From positions 4,526,001 through 4,590,000 of the forward strand of contig AP019416.1 of assembly GCA_004295565.1 (NCBI GenBank): a stretch of DNA of 64,000 nucleotides, read 5' to 3'. Position 1 is the stretch's first letter. Every line of letters begins with the position of its first letter. The stretch is from Vreelandella olivaria. GTDB lineage: Bacteria; Pseudomonadota; Gammaproteobacteria; Pseudomonadales; Halomonadaceae. Position numbers and translations under genes: made by a program. The notes beneath the pieces were generated by a model, which did not search any database, was not told the DNA's origin, and saw nothing but the letters and a program-made list of their open reading frames with translations. Positions 49,916 to 60,801 of this stretch are shown one piece after another.

Positions 49916-51194
49916 TGAGCTGGCTATTATTAAGTGGAAGCTTGGTTATATTTCTGACCAGTGGAGCCATCTTGGGGGCCGCGTTAGGGCTGACAGGCAT
50001 ACTGCTGCTCTATTTTCAGGCAAACGGAGCAACGCCCTTAGCCATTAACGCCACGTGGAACATGCTGACAGACTTCACCTTAAGTGCAGTCCCATTATTT
50101 ATATTCCTGGGTGAAATACTGCTGGCAAGCGGCGTATCCAAACGTGTCTATAATGGCCTCACCCTCTGTTTGCCCGCGTTCCGGGCCAGTTACTGCATAC
50201 CAATATTGCCGTTTGTACGCTGTTTGGGGCAGTGAGTGGCTCCAGCACTTCCACGGCCGCCGCCATAGGCGCGGTTGGCTACCCGGAGCTTAAAAACAGA
50301 GGGTACAATCCAAGCGTTGTGGTCGGCACGCTTGCGGCCGGCGGTACACTTGGCCTGTTAATCCCACCCAGTCTGGCGCTTATCATTTATGGCGCCACGC
50401 AAAATGTATCCATCGGGAAGCTCTTTATCGCCGGCATGCTGCCGGGATTGCTGATTGCTTTAGCCTTCTCCACTTGGATTATCATACGCTCTAAAATCGG
50501 CGAACCTGTCACGCCAATATTCAAAGAGAACGTAACCCGCTCACATGTTTTAAACGGGTTAAAGAGATTTGGCCTCTCCCCATACTCATTTTCTTCGTGC
50601 TCGGTACGATTTACATGGTATAGCAACGCCGACGGAGTCGGCAGCGCTTGGGGTAGTGGCCAGCATCGTACTTGGTTTGACGTGGGGAGATTTAACGTTA
50701 AAGCGTCTTTGGCTAGCGTTTAAGCATGCCTCTATCATGTTTACGGCTATCGGCATGATCCTGATTGGAACGGTTATCCTTTCTCAAGCAGTGAGTTTAT
50801 TAGGCATTCCACGCGCAGCGGTAGAAACCATTGGTAACTTTGGCCTAGGCCCTTATGGCATATTACTGATGATCGTTGTTGTCTACATTGTTTTAGGGTG
50901 CTTTTTGATGGCATATCACTGCTATTGATGACACTTCCTATTACCTTCCCGATGATCACGAGTTTAGGATTCGACCCTATCTGGTTTGGTATTATTGTCA
51001 CGCTACTCATAGAGATCGGGATGATTACACCACCCGTTGGCCTTAATCTTTTCGTCTTATCGTCTATTTCTAAAAATGAAGTAGATTTAACCGCCGCGGC
51101 GAAAGCATCGCTGCCATATTGGCTGATCCTATTAGGTGCAGTGGGGACGTTCACACTTTTCCCCAACATCATCCTTTGGTTCACTTATTATTGA
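49915..51194 (+). CDS. dctM: TRAP transporter large permease DctM (frameshifts)
   Basis: A membrane protein of about 426 residues. It starts MSWLLLSGSLVIFLTSGAILGAALGLTGILLLYF and FTLSAVPLFIFLGEILLASGVSKRVYNGL. Indels near 50180, 50600 and 50915 break the frame. Between them are GSSTSTAAAIGAVGYPELKNRGYNPSVVVGTLAAGGTLGLLIPPSLALIIYGATQNVSIGKLFIAGMLPG and the second-half helices ILIGTVILSQAVSLLGIPRAAVETIGNF. The end, LPITFPMITSLGFDPIWFGIIVTLLIEIGMITPPVGLNLFVLSSI, is family standard. It closes the operon; a bidirectional hairpin follows at 51231. Confidence 0.9.
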
Positions 51195-51230
51195 AAAGCC
51201 CGCAATCCGCCCCCGGCCTTGAGATACGGC

Positions 51231-51260
51231 CGGCTCTTTAACTAAAGAGCCGACCGTTTA
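51231..51260. terminator. Bidirectional terminator between dctM and the ModE-like gene
   Basis: CGGCTCTTT and AAAGAGCCG form a perfect 9-bp stem with an AACT loop, followed by ACCGTTTATTT. It serves the two convergent genes. Confidence 0.75.
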
Positions 51261-51298
51261 TTTCACCTCCTAACCTATGACCTTGATGCCTCTCTAAC

Positions 51299-52352
51299 TT
51301 ATAAAAAGCTGCCGATCTCAATCACACTGCCACACTGGCTGGGGCTATAGCCTGGCAGGCGCTGCACCGCTTCCTGGAAGGAAGCGCTGCGCAATACCTG
51401 CAAAAAGTCGTCAAATTTAGGCTCTTTCAGGGAGCGGCTGTGGCAGGCCAGCAAGTAGTCTTCCGTGGCCAGCGGCACAAAATCCAGCCCAAACCGCTGT
51501 GCGGCGGCCTCGACACCAAACCCTACATCCGCCATTCCCGCCGCCACATAGGCCGCGACCGCTGAGTGGGTGTACTCCTCAATCTGGTAACCATTCACTT
51601 TGGATGTAGCAATGCCCGCCTCATCCAGCAAGCTATCCAGCAGTTCCCGGGTTCCCGACGACGCCTGGCGGTTGATAAACGTGACCTGTCTTTCAGCCAG
51701 CGCTGCAATGCCATCAATGCCCAATGGGTTACCCGGCGCCACCATTAGCCCCTGTTGGCGGGCGATAAACCCTACCAGCCGATGATAGCGAGGCTTAAGC
51801 AGACGGCGGTATTTGCGGCGTATTTTCTCACCCACCGCGCCTCTGGGAAGATGGCAGCCCGCCAGATCGCAGCTATTACGGTTAAGCGCCGCCAGCGCCT
51901 CCAGCGGGCTGCAGTACTGCAGGTCAAGCTGCAACTCGCCCAGATGCTTCGGCAGCAGCTCTATCGCAAAACCGTGGCTGGCGTGGAGACGCAGAACGGG
52001 GTGCACGCCTTCCTGGTGCTGCTGAATGGCAAGATTCAGTTCTGAGCTCAGGCTATCAAGCTGCGGGCTTAACCGGGCGGTGGCGCGCTGCTCGGCCCAC
52101 AGCAGCTTTTCACCCAGCGGTGATAACCGCGCCCCTCGCCCACGCGCCATTTCTACCAAGGTGACACCAAAAACTCCCCGCCCTGGCGCAGTAAATTCCA
52201 CGCGTGGCGATAGGAAAGGCCTACCTCTTCGGCGGCATGGGTCAACTTGCCATGACGATGTACCGCTCCCAGCAAGCGCAGAAGGTGGGGATCGAGGCGG
52301 TGCCCTCTTCATCGCTAAAGCACCAGGTGGGCGTTACCTTGATTCGTTTCAT
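51299..52352 (-). CDS. ModE-type HTH plus periplasmic-binding-like domain regulator (frameshifts)
   Basis: ATG at 52352 gives MKRIKVTPTWCFSDEEG. Restoring G near 52310 and T near 52175 yields a ModE-like winged helix (LLRLLGAVHRHGKLTHAAEEVGLSYRHAWNLLRQGGEFFGVTLVEMARGRGARLSPLGEKLL). The C-terminal 210 residues resemble a molybdate- or formate-type binding domain: LRLHASHGFAIELLPKH, GNPLGIDGIAALAERQVTFINRQASSGTRELLDSLLDEAGI, and YVAAGMADVGFGVEAAAQRFGLDFVPL. Restored length is about 351 residues. It is divergent from the fds operon across 130 bp, so it probably controls the molybdenum-dependent formate dehydrogenase. The effector, molybdate or formate, is inferred. Confidence 0.85.
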
Positions 52353-52481
52353 AGGCACACTATTTCATATTTTTCAGTCAATAACTTGATGCTAGCGTTG
52401 TCTTAACCGTGATGCACGTCTTTTTAAATATGAAAAGCAGTGCATATTTAAAACATAATAAGCAGTCGTGAGGAGGGCATT

Positions 52482-52976
52482 ATGAACCATTCCCAGGAGT
52501 GGGCACCGCAGGCAATTCAGGCCGAGGTCGACGCTCTGAAGCACAAGCCCGGCGCCCTACTGCCGATCCTCCACGCCCTTCAGGATCGCATCGGCTTTAT
52601 CCCCGAGGCAGCGGTGCCGATCATCGCCGATGCCCTCCACCAAACACGTGCCGAGGTGCACGGTGTGATCAGCTTCTACCACCACTTTCGCACCACGCCG
52701 CCGGGGCGCCACGTGGTACAGATCTGCCGCGCCGAGGCGTGTCAGTCGGTAGGGGCGCGCCAGCTCGAAGCCCACGCCAAGGCGCGTTTGGGGGTCGACT
52801 ACCACCAGACCACGCCAGATCGCGAAATCACCCTCGAAGCCGTTTACTGCCTGGGCAACTGCGCCTGCGGCCCGTCGATCCGCGTGGACAACAGCATACG
52901 CGGCCGCGTTACCCCGGAAGCCTTCGATGAATTGATGGATGAGCTACAAACCCGGCCGCTGGAGGTGATGGGATGA
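52482..52976 (+). CDS. fdsG: NAD-dependent formate dehydrogenase gamma subunit FdsG
   Basis: An intact NuoE-like thioredoxin-fold subunit of 164 residues that carries a 2Fe-2S cluster. Its cysteines are in CRAEACQSVGA and CLGNCACGPSI. It starts behind GGAGGGC and overlaps fdsB by 4 bp. It passes electrons between FdsB and FdsA in the cytoplasmic complex. Confidence 0.95.
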   Translation: MNHSQEWAPQAIQAEVDALKHKPGALLPILHALQDRIGFIPEAAVPIIADALHQTRAEVHGVISFYHHFRTTPPGRHVVQICRAEACQSVGARQLEAHAKARLGVDYHQTTPDREITLEAVYCLGNCACGPSIRVDNSIRGRVTPEAFDELMDELQTRPLEVMG

Positions 52977-54524
52977 GCATTCGCGTTTTTGTCCCCCGCG
53001 ATACCACCGCGCTTTCACTGGGTGCCGATATGGTCGCCAGCCGACTGATAAGAGAGGCCACCGCTCGCGGTCAGTCAATCACCCTGGTACGCAACGGCTC
53101 CCGCGGTCTTGCCTGGCTTGAGCCGCTGGTGGAAGTTGAAACCCCCATTGGGCGGTTCGCCTATGGCCCGGTAACGCCGGGGATGTAGCGGCGCTGCTCG
53201 ACAGCGGCTTGCTCGAAGGTAGTGTCAGCCATCCCCTGGCACTGGGCCCCACGGAAGAGATTGACTACCTCGCTCGTCAGCAGCGCCTGACCTTCGCGCG
53301 TATCGGTATTACTGACCCGCTGTCGATTGACGACTATCGCGCCCACAGCGGTTTTTGCGGCCTGGAGGCAGCGCTGCAACGCGAGCCCCAGGACATCGTC
53401 GAGGAAGTCAAAGCCTCCGGCCTGCGCGGGCGCGGCGGAGCGGCCTTCCCGACCGGCATCAAGTGGCAGACCGTGCTCGACACGCCCGCCGACCAGAAAT
53501 ATATCGTCTGCAATGCCGACGAGGGCGATTCCGGCACCTTCGCCGACCGCCTGGCGATGGAGTGCGACCCCTACATGCTGATCGAAGGCATGACCATCGC
53601 CGGGCTTGCCGTTGAGGCAACCCAGGGCTACATCTACCTGCGCTCCGAATACCCACTGGCGAAACAGGTGCTCGACGAAGCCATTGCCCGCGCCGAGCAG
53701 GCCGGTTACCTGGGCGACAATCTTTGTGGCAGTGGCCGTACCTTCCACCTGGAAGTGCGTCTCGGTGCCGGTGCCTATATCTGTGGTGAAGAAACTTCGC
53801 TACTCGAAAGCCTCGAAGGCAAGCGGGGTCTGGTGCGTTTCAAGCCGCCGCTGCCCGCCATCGAGGGGCTGTTTGGCCGCCCTACGGTGGTCAATAACGT
53901 GCTCTCGCTGGCCGCCGTGCCGTTCATTCTGGCCGAAGGCGCCGAGGCCTACGCCAACCACGGCATGGGCCGCTCCTGGGGCACCCTGGCCCTCCAACTG
54001 GCGGGCAACGTCAAGCGTGGCGGGCTGGTGGAGCTCGCCTTTGGCACCACCCTGCGCACGCTGATGGAGGAGTTTGGCGGCGGCACCCTCACCGGCAAGC
54101 CTTTGCGCGCCGTCCAGGTGGGCGGGCCGCTGTGCGCCTACCCGAAAGCCAGTGGGACATGCCGCTGGATTATGAAACCTTCGCCGAGGTCGGCGCAGGC
54201 GTGGGCCACGGCGGCGTAGTGATGTTCGACGACAGCGTCGATATGGCCGAACAGGCGCGCTTTTCGATGGAGTTCTGCAAGGTAGAGTCCTGCGGCAAGT
54301 GTACGCCCTGCCGGATCGGTTCGACCCGTGGCGTGGAGGTGATTGACCGCATCCGCGCCAACGACAATCGCGAGGCCAACCTCACGCTACTCCACGACCT
54401 CTGCGAAACGGTGGTGGATGGCTCGCTCTGCGCCATGGGCGGCATGACCCCCTTCCCGGTGCAAAGCGCGCTGAAACACTTCCCCGACGACTTCCAGCGG
54501 GCGGCGAACGGAGACAGATCATGA
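52973..54524 (+). CDS. fdsB: NAD-dependent formate dehydrogenase beta subunit FdsB (frameshifts)
   Basis: A NuoF-like subunit of about 517 residues. The short N-terminal thioredoxin-type part (SIRVFVPRDTTALSLGADMVASRL) breaks near 53187. The FMN/NADH domain has VKASGLRGRGGAAFPTGIKWQ, CNADEGDSGTFADRLAME and GAGAYICGEETSLLESLEGKRG. A second break near 54145 precedes the 4Fe-4S site VESCGKCTPCRIGSTRG and the end FPVQSALKHFPDDF. It reduces NAD+ with electrons from formate. It overlaps fdsG and fdsA by 4 bp each, a tightly coupled operon. Confidence 0.95.
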
Positions 54525-57408
54525 TCGAACATTTTGACCCCAAGCAGCATGCCAAACAGGTCGAGCACAGCAAAGACCTCGGCACGCCCTTCCCTGCTCA
54601 AGCCGTTGGCGCTGCCTCGGTGAGCCTTGCTATCGACGGCGTGACGATCAGCGTGCCGGAGGGCACTTCGGTACTGCGCGCCGCGGCCCTGGCGGATATC
54701 AACATTCCCAAGCTGTGCGCCACCGATAGCCTTGAGCCTTTTGGCTCCTGCCGGCTGTGTGCCGTCGAGGTCGAAGGCCGCCGCGGCCTGCCCGCCGCCT
54801 GCACCACGCCGGTGATGGAGGGCATGAAGGTGACCACCCAGAACGCCCGGCTGGCCAAGCTGCGCCGTAACGTGATGGAGCTCTATATCTCCGACCACCC
54901 GCTGGACTGCCTGACCTGCCCCGCCAATGGCGACTGTGAACTGCAGGATATGGCCGGTAGCGTGGGGCTGCGTGAGGTGCGCTACGGTTTTACGGGCGAG
55001 AACCATCTGGACGCCGTCAAGGACGAGTCCAACCCCTACTTCACCTTCGATCCCAGCAAGTGCATCCTCTGCTCGCGCTGCGTGCGCGCTTGCGACGAAG
55101 TCCAGGGCACCTTCGCGCTGACCATCGACGGCCGCGGGTTCGACTCCAAAGTGTCGGCGGGCCAGAACGACGCCTTCATGGACTCGGACTGCGTCTCATG
55201 CGGCGCCTGTGTGCAAGCCTGTCCCACCGCCACGCTGATGGAAAAAGCGTGATCGACCACGGCGTGCCGGATCGCAGCGTGGTCACCACCTGCGCCTACT
55301 GCGGCGTGGGCTGCTCGTTTGAAGCCCAGATGAAGGGCGACCAACTGGTGCGCATGGTGCCCTACAAGGGCGGCGACGCCAATCACGGCCACTCCTGTGT
55401 GAAGGGGCGCTTTGCTTTTGGCTACGCCACCCACCCGGATCGCCTGACCACGCCGATGATTCGCGACAGCATCGACCAGCCCTGGCGGGAAGTCAGCTGG
55501 GAAGAAGCCATCACCTTTGCCGCCAACCGCCTGAAAGCGATTCAGGCCGAACACGGCCGCGAGAGCATCGGCGGGATTACCTCATCGCGCTGCACCAACG
55601 AAGAGACCTACCTGGTGCAGAAGCTGATCCGCGCGGCCTTCGGCAACAACAACACCGACACCTGCGCGCGGGTCTGCCACTCGCCCACCGGCTACGGCCT
55701 GAAGACCACGCTGGGCGAATCCGCCGGCACCCAGACGTTTGATTCAGTGATGAAGGCGGACGCCATCATCGTGATCGGCGCCAACCCCACCGACGCCCAC
55801 CCGGTGTTCGGCTCGATGATGCGCAAGCGCCTGCGTCAGGGGCGAAGCTGATCGTCGCCGACCCGCGTCGCATCGATCTGTTGAAAACACCCCACCTGGG
55901 CGAGGCCCAGCACCTGCCGCTGCGCCCGGGCACCAACGTGGCCCTGGTCAACGCGCTAGGCCATGTGGTGGTGACGGAAGGTCTGGAAGACAAAGCGTTT
56001 GTCGCCAAGCGCTGCGACACCGATGCCTATAACCGCTGGCGTGAGTTTATTGCTGAACCGCGCCACTCCCCGGAAGCCAGCGAGGCAACCACCGGCGTGC
56101 CCGCCGAGGCCGTGCGTCAGGCAGCGCGCACCTACGCCACGGCAGGCAACGGTGCCATCTACTACGGCCTGGGCGTGACCGAACACAGCCAGGGCTCCAC
56201 CATGGTCATGGGGATTGCCAACCTGGCCATGGCCACCGGCAACATCGGCCGCGAGGGCGTGGGCGTGAACCCACTGCGCGGCCAGAACAACGTGCAAGGT
56301 TCGTGTGATATGGGCTCCTTCCCCACGAGCTGCCGGGCTACCAGCACGTGGCCGACCCGATTGCTCGTGGCCGCTTTGAGGCCGTGTGGGGCGTGAAGCT
56401 GGACGACGAGCCGGGGCTGCGCATTCCCAACATGTTCGACGCTGCCATCGAAGGCACCTTCAAGGCGCTTTACGTGCAGGGCGAAGATATCGCCCAGTCC
56501 GATCCCAATACCCAGCACGTCGAGGCGGCGCTCACGTCGCTGGACTGTCTGATCGTCCAGGATATCTTCCTCAACGAAACGGCCAAGTTCGCCCACGTAC
56601 TGCTGCCCGGTTCAAGCTTCCTGGAGAAGAACGGCACCTTCACCAACGCCGAGCGGCGCATCAACCGGGTACGCAAGGTGACGCCCCCGGTGGCCGGCAA
56701 GGAAGATTGGCAAGTCACCCAGGATCTGGCCAATGCGCTGGGCTACCCGATGCACTACACCCACCCGTCCGAGATCATGGACGAGATCGCTCAGTTGACG
56801 CCAAGCTTTGCGGGCGTGAGCTACGCCAAACTGGAAGAGCGCGGCAGCCTGCAGTGGCCCTGCAACGCCGAGTACCCGCTGGGCATGCCGACCATGCACG
56901 AGGTCGAGTTCCCCATTGGTCTGGGGCGCTTTGCCATTACCGAGTACGTGGCCACTGAAGAGCGCGCTAACCGCCGCTTCCCACTCCTGCTCACCACCGG
57001 GCGGATCCTCAGCCAGTACAACGTGGGCGCCCAGACCCGGCGCACCGACAACCAGCGCTGGCACGACGAGGACGTGCTGGAGCTGCACCCATCAGATGCC
57101 GAGCTACGCGGCATCCGCGATGGCGACTGGCTGGGCATCACCAGTCGCTCGGGCCAGACAGTACTGCGCGCACGGCTCAGCGAGCGCATGCAACCCGGGT
57201 GGTCTACACCACCTTCCACCATCCTGGCAGCGGCGCCAACGTCATCACCACGGATAACTCGGACTGGGCTACCAACTGCCCGGAGTACAAGGTCACGGCG
57301 GTGCAGGTGGAGAAAGTCAGCCAACCCTCCGCCTGGCAGCAGCGCTTTAGCACGTTCGACCTGATCCAGCGTGACCACCTGGCTAACGCTCATCAGGAGG
57401 CGCCATGA
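54521..57408 (+). CDS. fdsA: NAD-dependent formate dehydrogenase catalytic alpha subunit FdsA (frameshifts)
   Basis: A molybdenum enzyme of about 962 residues oxidising formate to CO2. The N-terminal part carries a 2Fe-2S site (CATDSLEPFGSCRLCAVEVEGRRGLPAACTT), a NuoG-type His/Cys site (SDHPLDCLTCPANGDCELQ), and two 4Fe-4S clusters (CILCSRCVRACDEVQG, CVSCGACVQACPT). After an indel near 55250, the molybdopterin domain begins with CAYCGVGCSFEAQMKG. The active-site pair Cys-His is in CARVCHSPTGYG, so the metal ligand is cysteine and not selenocysteine. Further indels lie near 55850, 56322 and 57199; the C-terminal cofactor domain has TTGRILSQYNVGAQTRR and FHHPGSGANVITTD. fdhD overlaps its stop by 4 bp. 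Confidence 0.96.
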
Positions 57409-58231
57409 GCACCCACTACACATGCGACGCGGTAGCGCGCCAGCCGGTTGAGGTGCGCCGTGGCGCTAATGGCTGGTACACCGATACCCAGGAGGATCTC
57501 CTGGCCTTGGAAAGGCCAGTGGCACTGGTCTACAACGGCATCTCCCATGCGGTGATGATGGCAAGCCCCGCCGATCTTGAGGATTTTGCCCTGGGCTTCA
57601 GCCTTTCCGAAGGAATCCTGGCCAATACCGATGAGTGCTACGACCTCGATATCCACGAAACGCCCCAAGGCCTCACCGTTCAGCTCACCATTGCCAGCCA
57701 GCGAATGGCCGAACTCAAGCAGCGGCGGCGCAGCCTGACCGGGCGTACCGGCTGCGGCCTGTGCGGAACCGAAGCCCTGGAGCAGGCCATTCGTCCGATT
57801 CCCCATGTGGTGGCGCCGCCTGTGAGCGATGCCGCCATTCAGCGCTCCCTTCAGGAACTGGCCACCCACCAGCCGCTGCAGGCAGCCACTGGCGCTAGCC
57901 ACGGTGCTGCCTGGTGCGATGCCCAGGGCACATCCAACGGCTGCGCGAGGATGTTGGTCGCCATAACGCGTTGGACAAATTGATTGGTGCCCTTGCCCGC
58001 GAGGCCCTTCCCCTCGGCAAGGGGTTCGCACTGGTCACCAGCCGTGCCAGCTACGAGATGGTGCACAAATGTGCCAGTGCCGGTATTGGCGCCCTGGTGG
58101 CGGTCTCAGCGGCCACGGCGCTCGCGGTGGAGCAGGCCCAGACATCGGGGCTGCTGCTGGCAGGCTTTGCGCGGCCCGGCCGCCACCTGATTTACCATCG
58201 CCCTACGTCGGCGGCGATGGCCCATGGCTAA
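57405..58231 (+). CDS. fdhD: Formate dehydrogenase accessory sulfurtransferase FdhD (one frameshift)
   Basis: It delivers sulfur to the molybdenum centre of FdsA. The active cysteine pair is in [14 protein letters not shown] near residue 120. The first half has [35 protein letters not shown]. The frame breaks near 57945, then resumes [62 protein letters not shown], the conserved GRHNALDK and [10 protein letters not shown] motifs. Restored length is about 275 residues. It overlaps fdsA (ATGA) and precedes fdsD by 11 bp. Confidence 0.95.
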
Positions 58232-58242
58232 GGAGGCACGCA

Positions 58243-58488
58243 ATGGCGTCGCACCAAGAGACTCACCTGATTCACATGACCAACCAGATCGCCGCTAACC
58301 TGGGCGGCGGTCGCGATGAAGAAACGGCCGCCGCGGCCACCTGCCGCCACTTGGAAACCTTCTGGGCACGGTCTATGAAGCATCGCCTGGTCGCAGCACT
58401 GGAACACGAGGATGGCGAGCTTTCACCTCTAGCCCGGCGGGCCGTCACCCTGCTGGCGGAAAGGCTCGCAAAACGGCATGCCGGATAA
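58243..58488 (+). CDS. fdsD: Formate dehydrogenase delta subunit FdsD
   Basis: An intact 81-residue protein. LIHMTNQIAANLGGGRDEETAAAATCRHLETFWARSMKHRLV and the end LSPLARRAVTLLAERL follow the FdsD pattern (MANQIA near the start, HLxxFWxPRM-like core). It starts behind AAGGAGGCACGC. In characterised relatives FdsD is needed for a stable or active complex. It closes the fds operon; a strong terminator follows. Confidence 0.93.
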   Translation: MASHQETHLIHMTNQIAANLGGGRDEETAAAATCRHLETFWARSMKHRLVAALEHEDGELSPLARRAVTLLAERLAKRHAG

Positions 58489-58499
58489 GCGTTAACGCA

Positions 58500-58531
58500 A
58501 CGGGGCTTGCCATCTGGCAAGCCCCGTTTTT
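58500..58531 (+). terminator. Rho-independent terminator of the fds operon
   Basis: A 12-bp perfect stem (ACGGGGCTTGCC / GGCAAGCCCCGT) with an ATCT loop is followed by TTTT, 12 bp after fdsD. Confidence 0.93.
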
Positions 58532-58579
58532 ATACCTATCGTTCATCAGTGCTGATATCACCAGCACAGATCATCAGCG

Positions 58580-60356
58580 TTAGAACTCTTCCCACTCATC
58601 CGCGGCATGCTTCGCCGGTGAGGGCTTTGAAGATGGCTGCGATGAGGCGTGGGATGAAAGCGCAGGACGCTTCATGCCGCTATCGCTGCCACGCTGCTGA
58701 GGCGCCGGAGAGGCTAGCGCCTGATGCTGTGGCTCGTCTTCGCCGAGTACGAAGGAGTTGATCAGCTGATTCAGGTGCTCCGCGTGGCGGCGCATATTGG
58801 CGGCGGCGGTGGTGGACTCCTGCACCATGGCGGCGTTCTGCTGGGTCATGGTGTCCATTTCAGCCACGGCGGTGTTGATCTGGCCGATACCGCTGCTCTG
58901 CTCTTTAGCGCCCGCGGTGATCTCACCGATCACATCGGTGACTTTCGCCACGCTGGAGACGATCTCACGCATGGTATCACCGGCGCTACGCACCAGCTTC
59001 GCGCCCGATTCAGTGTGCTGAACCGACGTATCGATCAGCGCCCGAATCTCTTTGGAAGCATCGCTGGAACGGCTGGCCAGAATCCTAACTTCTTGTGCCA
59101 CCACGGCAAAGCCGCGGCCATGTTCGCCTGCCCTTGCGGCTTCCACCGAGGCATTCAGCGCCAGAATATTGGTCTGGAAGGCAATCGAGTCGATCATGCT
59201 GATGATATCGCTGATGCGCGATGCGGAGTCGTTAATATCGCGCATGGTGCTTTCCACCTGCCCCATCGAGGTCTCGCCTTCGCGGGCTACGTCGGCAGTA
59301 GACTGCACCAACGTATTGGCCTGCTGGGCGTTGTCGGCGCTGTGGTTGACGGTCGAGGTGATCTCTTCCATGGACGCTGAGGTTTGTTGCAGGTTTGCGG
59401 CCGCCTGCTCGGTACGGGTGGCAAGCTCATCAGAACTTTGTGAGATCTCCCCGCCGCCTGGTGCACGCTAAGCGTACTACGGCGTACATCGCGAAGTGTG
59501 TCCTGCATCCGCGCTACAAAGGCGTTGAACTGAACACTAAGCTCGCCAATCTCATCGCCGCTTTCAACTGCCAAGCGACGGGTTAAATCACCGCGCCCCT
59601 GGGCGATGTCGTGCATAGCCGCGGTTGTGCGCTTGATCGGCCCCAGCGTACGACGCACCAAGGCGTAGGCTATCAGTGCAATCACCACAAACAGGCCCAG
59701 CCCCAAAAGGGAGGCAAATATAATGCCTTCGCGCAAATCGGTAGCAGCCGCGGCTTCAAGCTCGGCAACGGCGTCTTCAACATCCGTAACGTAAACCCCT
59801 GCGCCAATTAGCCAGCCCCATTTTTCAAGGCGATCAACATAGGAATGCTTAGGCTCAATTCTGTCGGTGCCTGGGTAATCCCACATGTAGCTATAGAACC
59901 CCCACCACTTTGCGCGACCTTAATAATTTCGCGAATCAGGTAGGTGCCATCGGGGGTTTGCGCATCGATCATGTTGGTACCTTCACGCTCTGGCGCAGGT
60001 GCCGTGACGATGTTGTTACCGTCATAGTCGTAGATAAAAATGTAGTTGTTATCTTCAAAGCGCATGGCGCGCACCAACTCAGCTACCCGCTGCTTGGCAG
60101 CCTCATCATTAGCACCGGCTTGTTCATAAATAGGCGCGATGGCGGTGGTAGCAATTTTGACGATGTCGCGCACCGCGTTGCGGCGCTCTTCGATCAACAT
60201 TTCACGCTGGTTTGCCAACGTATCGCGGGAGTCTTGGGCGTTGCTGTAGGCTTTGAATCCGACCAGCGCAACCGTCACTATCAGAAGGGGGAGCAGTACA
60301 AGCATCAGCACCTTGGTTTGTAAACCAAGGGCTCGTTTGGGAGAAGAAGTAGCCAT
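58580..60356 (-). CDS. Methyl-accepting chemotaxis protein with Cache-type sensor (two frameshifts)
   Basis: The receptor is about 592 residues. TM1 is [22 protein letters not shown]. The periplasmic sensor has an sCache-type core ([42 protein letters not shown], then after an indel near 59890 [37 protein letters not shown]). TM2 is [21 protein letters not shown], followed by HAMP. An indel near 59455 precedes the signalling domain, whose hairpin tip is [34 protein letters not shown]. The last residues DEWEEF form the pentapeptide tether for CheR/CheB. The ligand is unknown; sCache receptors often sense small carboxylates, which fits the transporter-rich window. Confidence 0.93.
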
Positions 60357-60492
60357 TTGTGAGCAAGTTCCAGAGTCTGTCTTGAGTGAAGAGTTTTTAA
60401 TAGTTATAGGGGCCTTATCGACCTAAAATGCCCAAACTTTAACCGGTTTTTGGTTATTTCTACTTAATTTTCAATTAATTAGTAATTAATAG

Positions 60493-60509
60493 TTAGGTTC
60501 ATAACCTAA
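60493..60509. promoter_or_regulatory. Palindrome TTAGGTT-CAT-AACCTAA
   Basis: Seven-base perfect arms lie about 140 bp upstream of the chemoreceptor start and 300 bp upstream of the YihY-family gene. It may be an operator. The same half-site TAGGTT/AACCTA occurs near hpd (10242-10260). Confidence 0.35.
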
Positions 60510-60544
60510 GTTAAGGTTATTCATGAAATAAACGTCCAAGGTGG

Positions 60545-60640
60545 GGTGTGGTGGCCAGGGATGGCCCGTTTTAGCACGATGCTAAACCACGTACTTCGGT
60601 TGCCCTGACCTCCCTACCGCCTGGTCAGGGCGACCTTTTG
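60545..60640 (+). ncRNA. Candidate structured RNA ending in a terminator
   Basis: GTGGT (near 60547) and ACCAC (60586-60590) enclose two hairpins, GGCC-N6-GGCC and TTTAGCA-CGA-TGCTAAA. Downstream, GCCCTGACC (60602-60610) and GGTCAGGGC (60623-60631) make a 9-bp stem followed by GACCTTTTG. This is compatible with a small RNA or a 5' leader. No known family is recognised, and the strand is taken from the T run. Confidence 0.3.
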
Positions 60641-60801
60641 TTTCTAGGGCGGTTGTTTATCTCCTGCTTCTTACTACCCTTGCCTGAAGTCAGCTCGGCC
60701 AATGCGCGACCTTCTTGATATTTGCCCGTGTTACTGGCTTTTGTTACTTACTCGCGCCATCAGCGTATCATGGCGATAGGGTCTAAAGGAGAGTAGCAAG
60801 C

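Larger units (their letters stand above)
60357..60801. other. Intergenic region with palindrome and hairpin cluster
   Basis: This 445-bp stretch has no gene. It contains the AT-rich promoter side of the chemoreceptor, the palindrome at 60493-60509, and a cluster of hairpins at 60545-60640 that I list separately. GGAGAG before 60802 is the ribosome site of the YihY-family gene. Confidence 0.5.

Noticed and set aside
54170-55006. Long minus-strand open frame of 278 codons opposite fdsB and fdsA
   Set aside because: It mirrors the fds genes, whose iron-sulfur motifs are unmistakable, and its protein has low-complexity antisense character.
57393-58031. Minus-strand open frame of 212 codons opposite fdhD
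   Set aside because: It overlaps fdhD completely, including its active-site region, and has no independent support.
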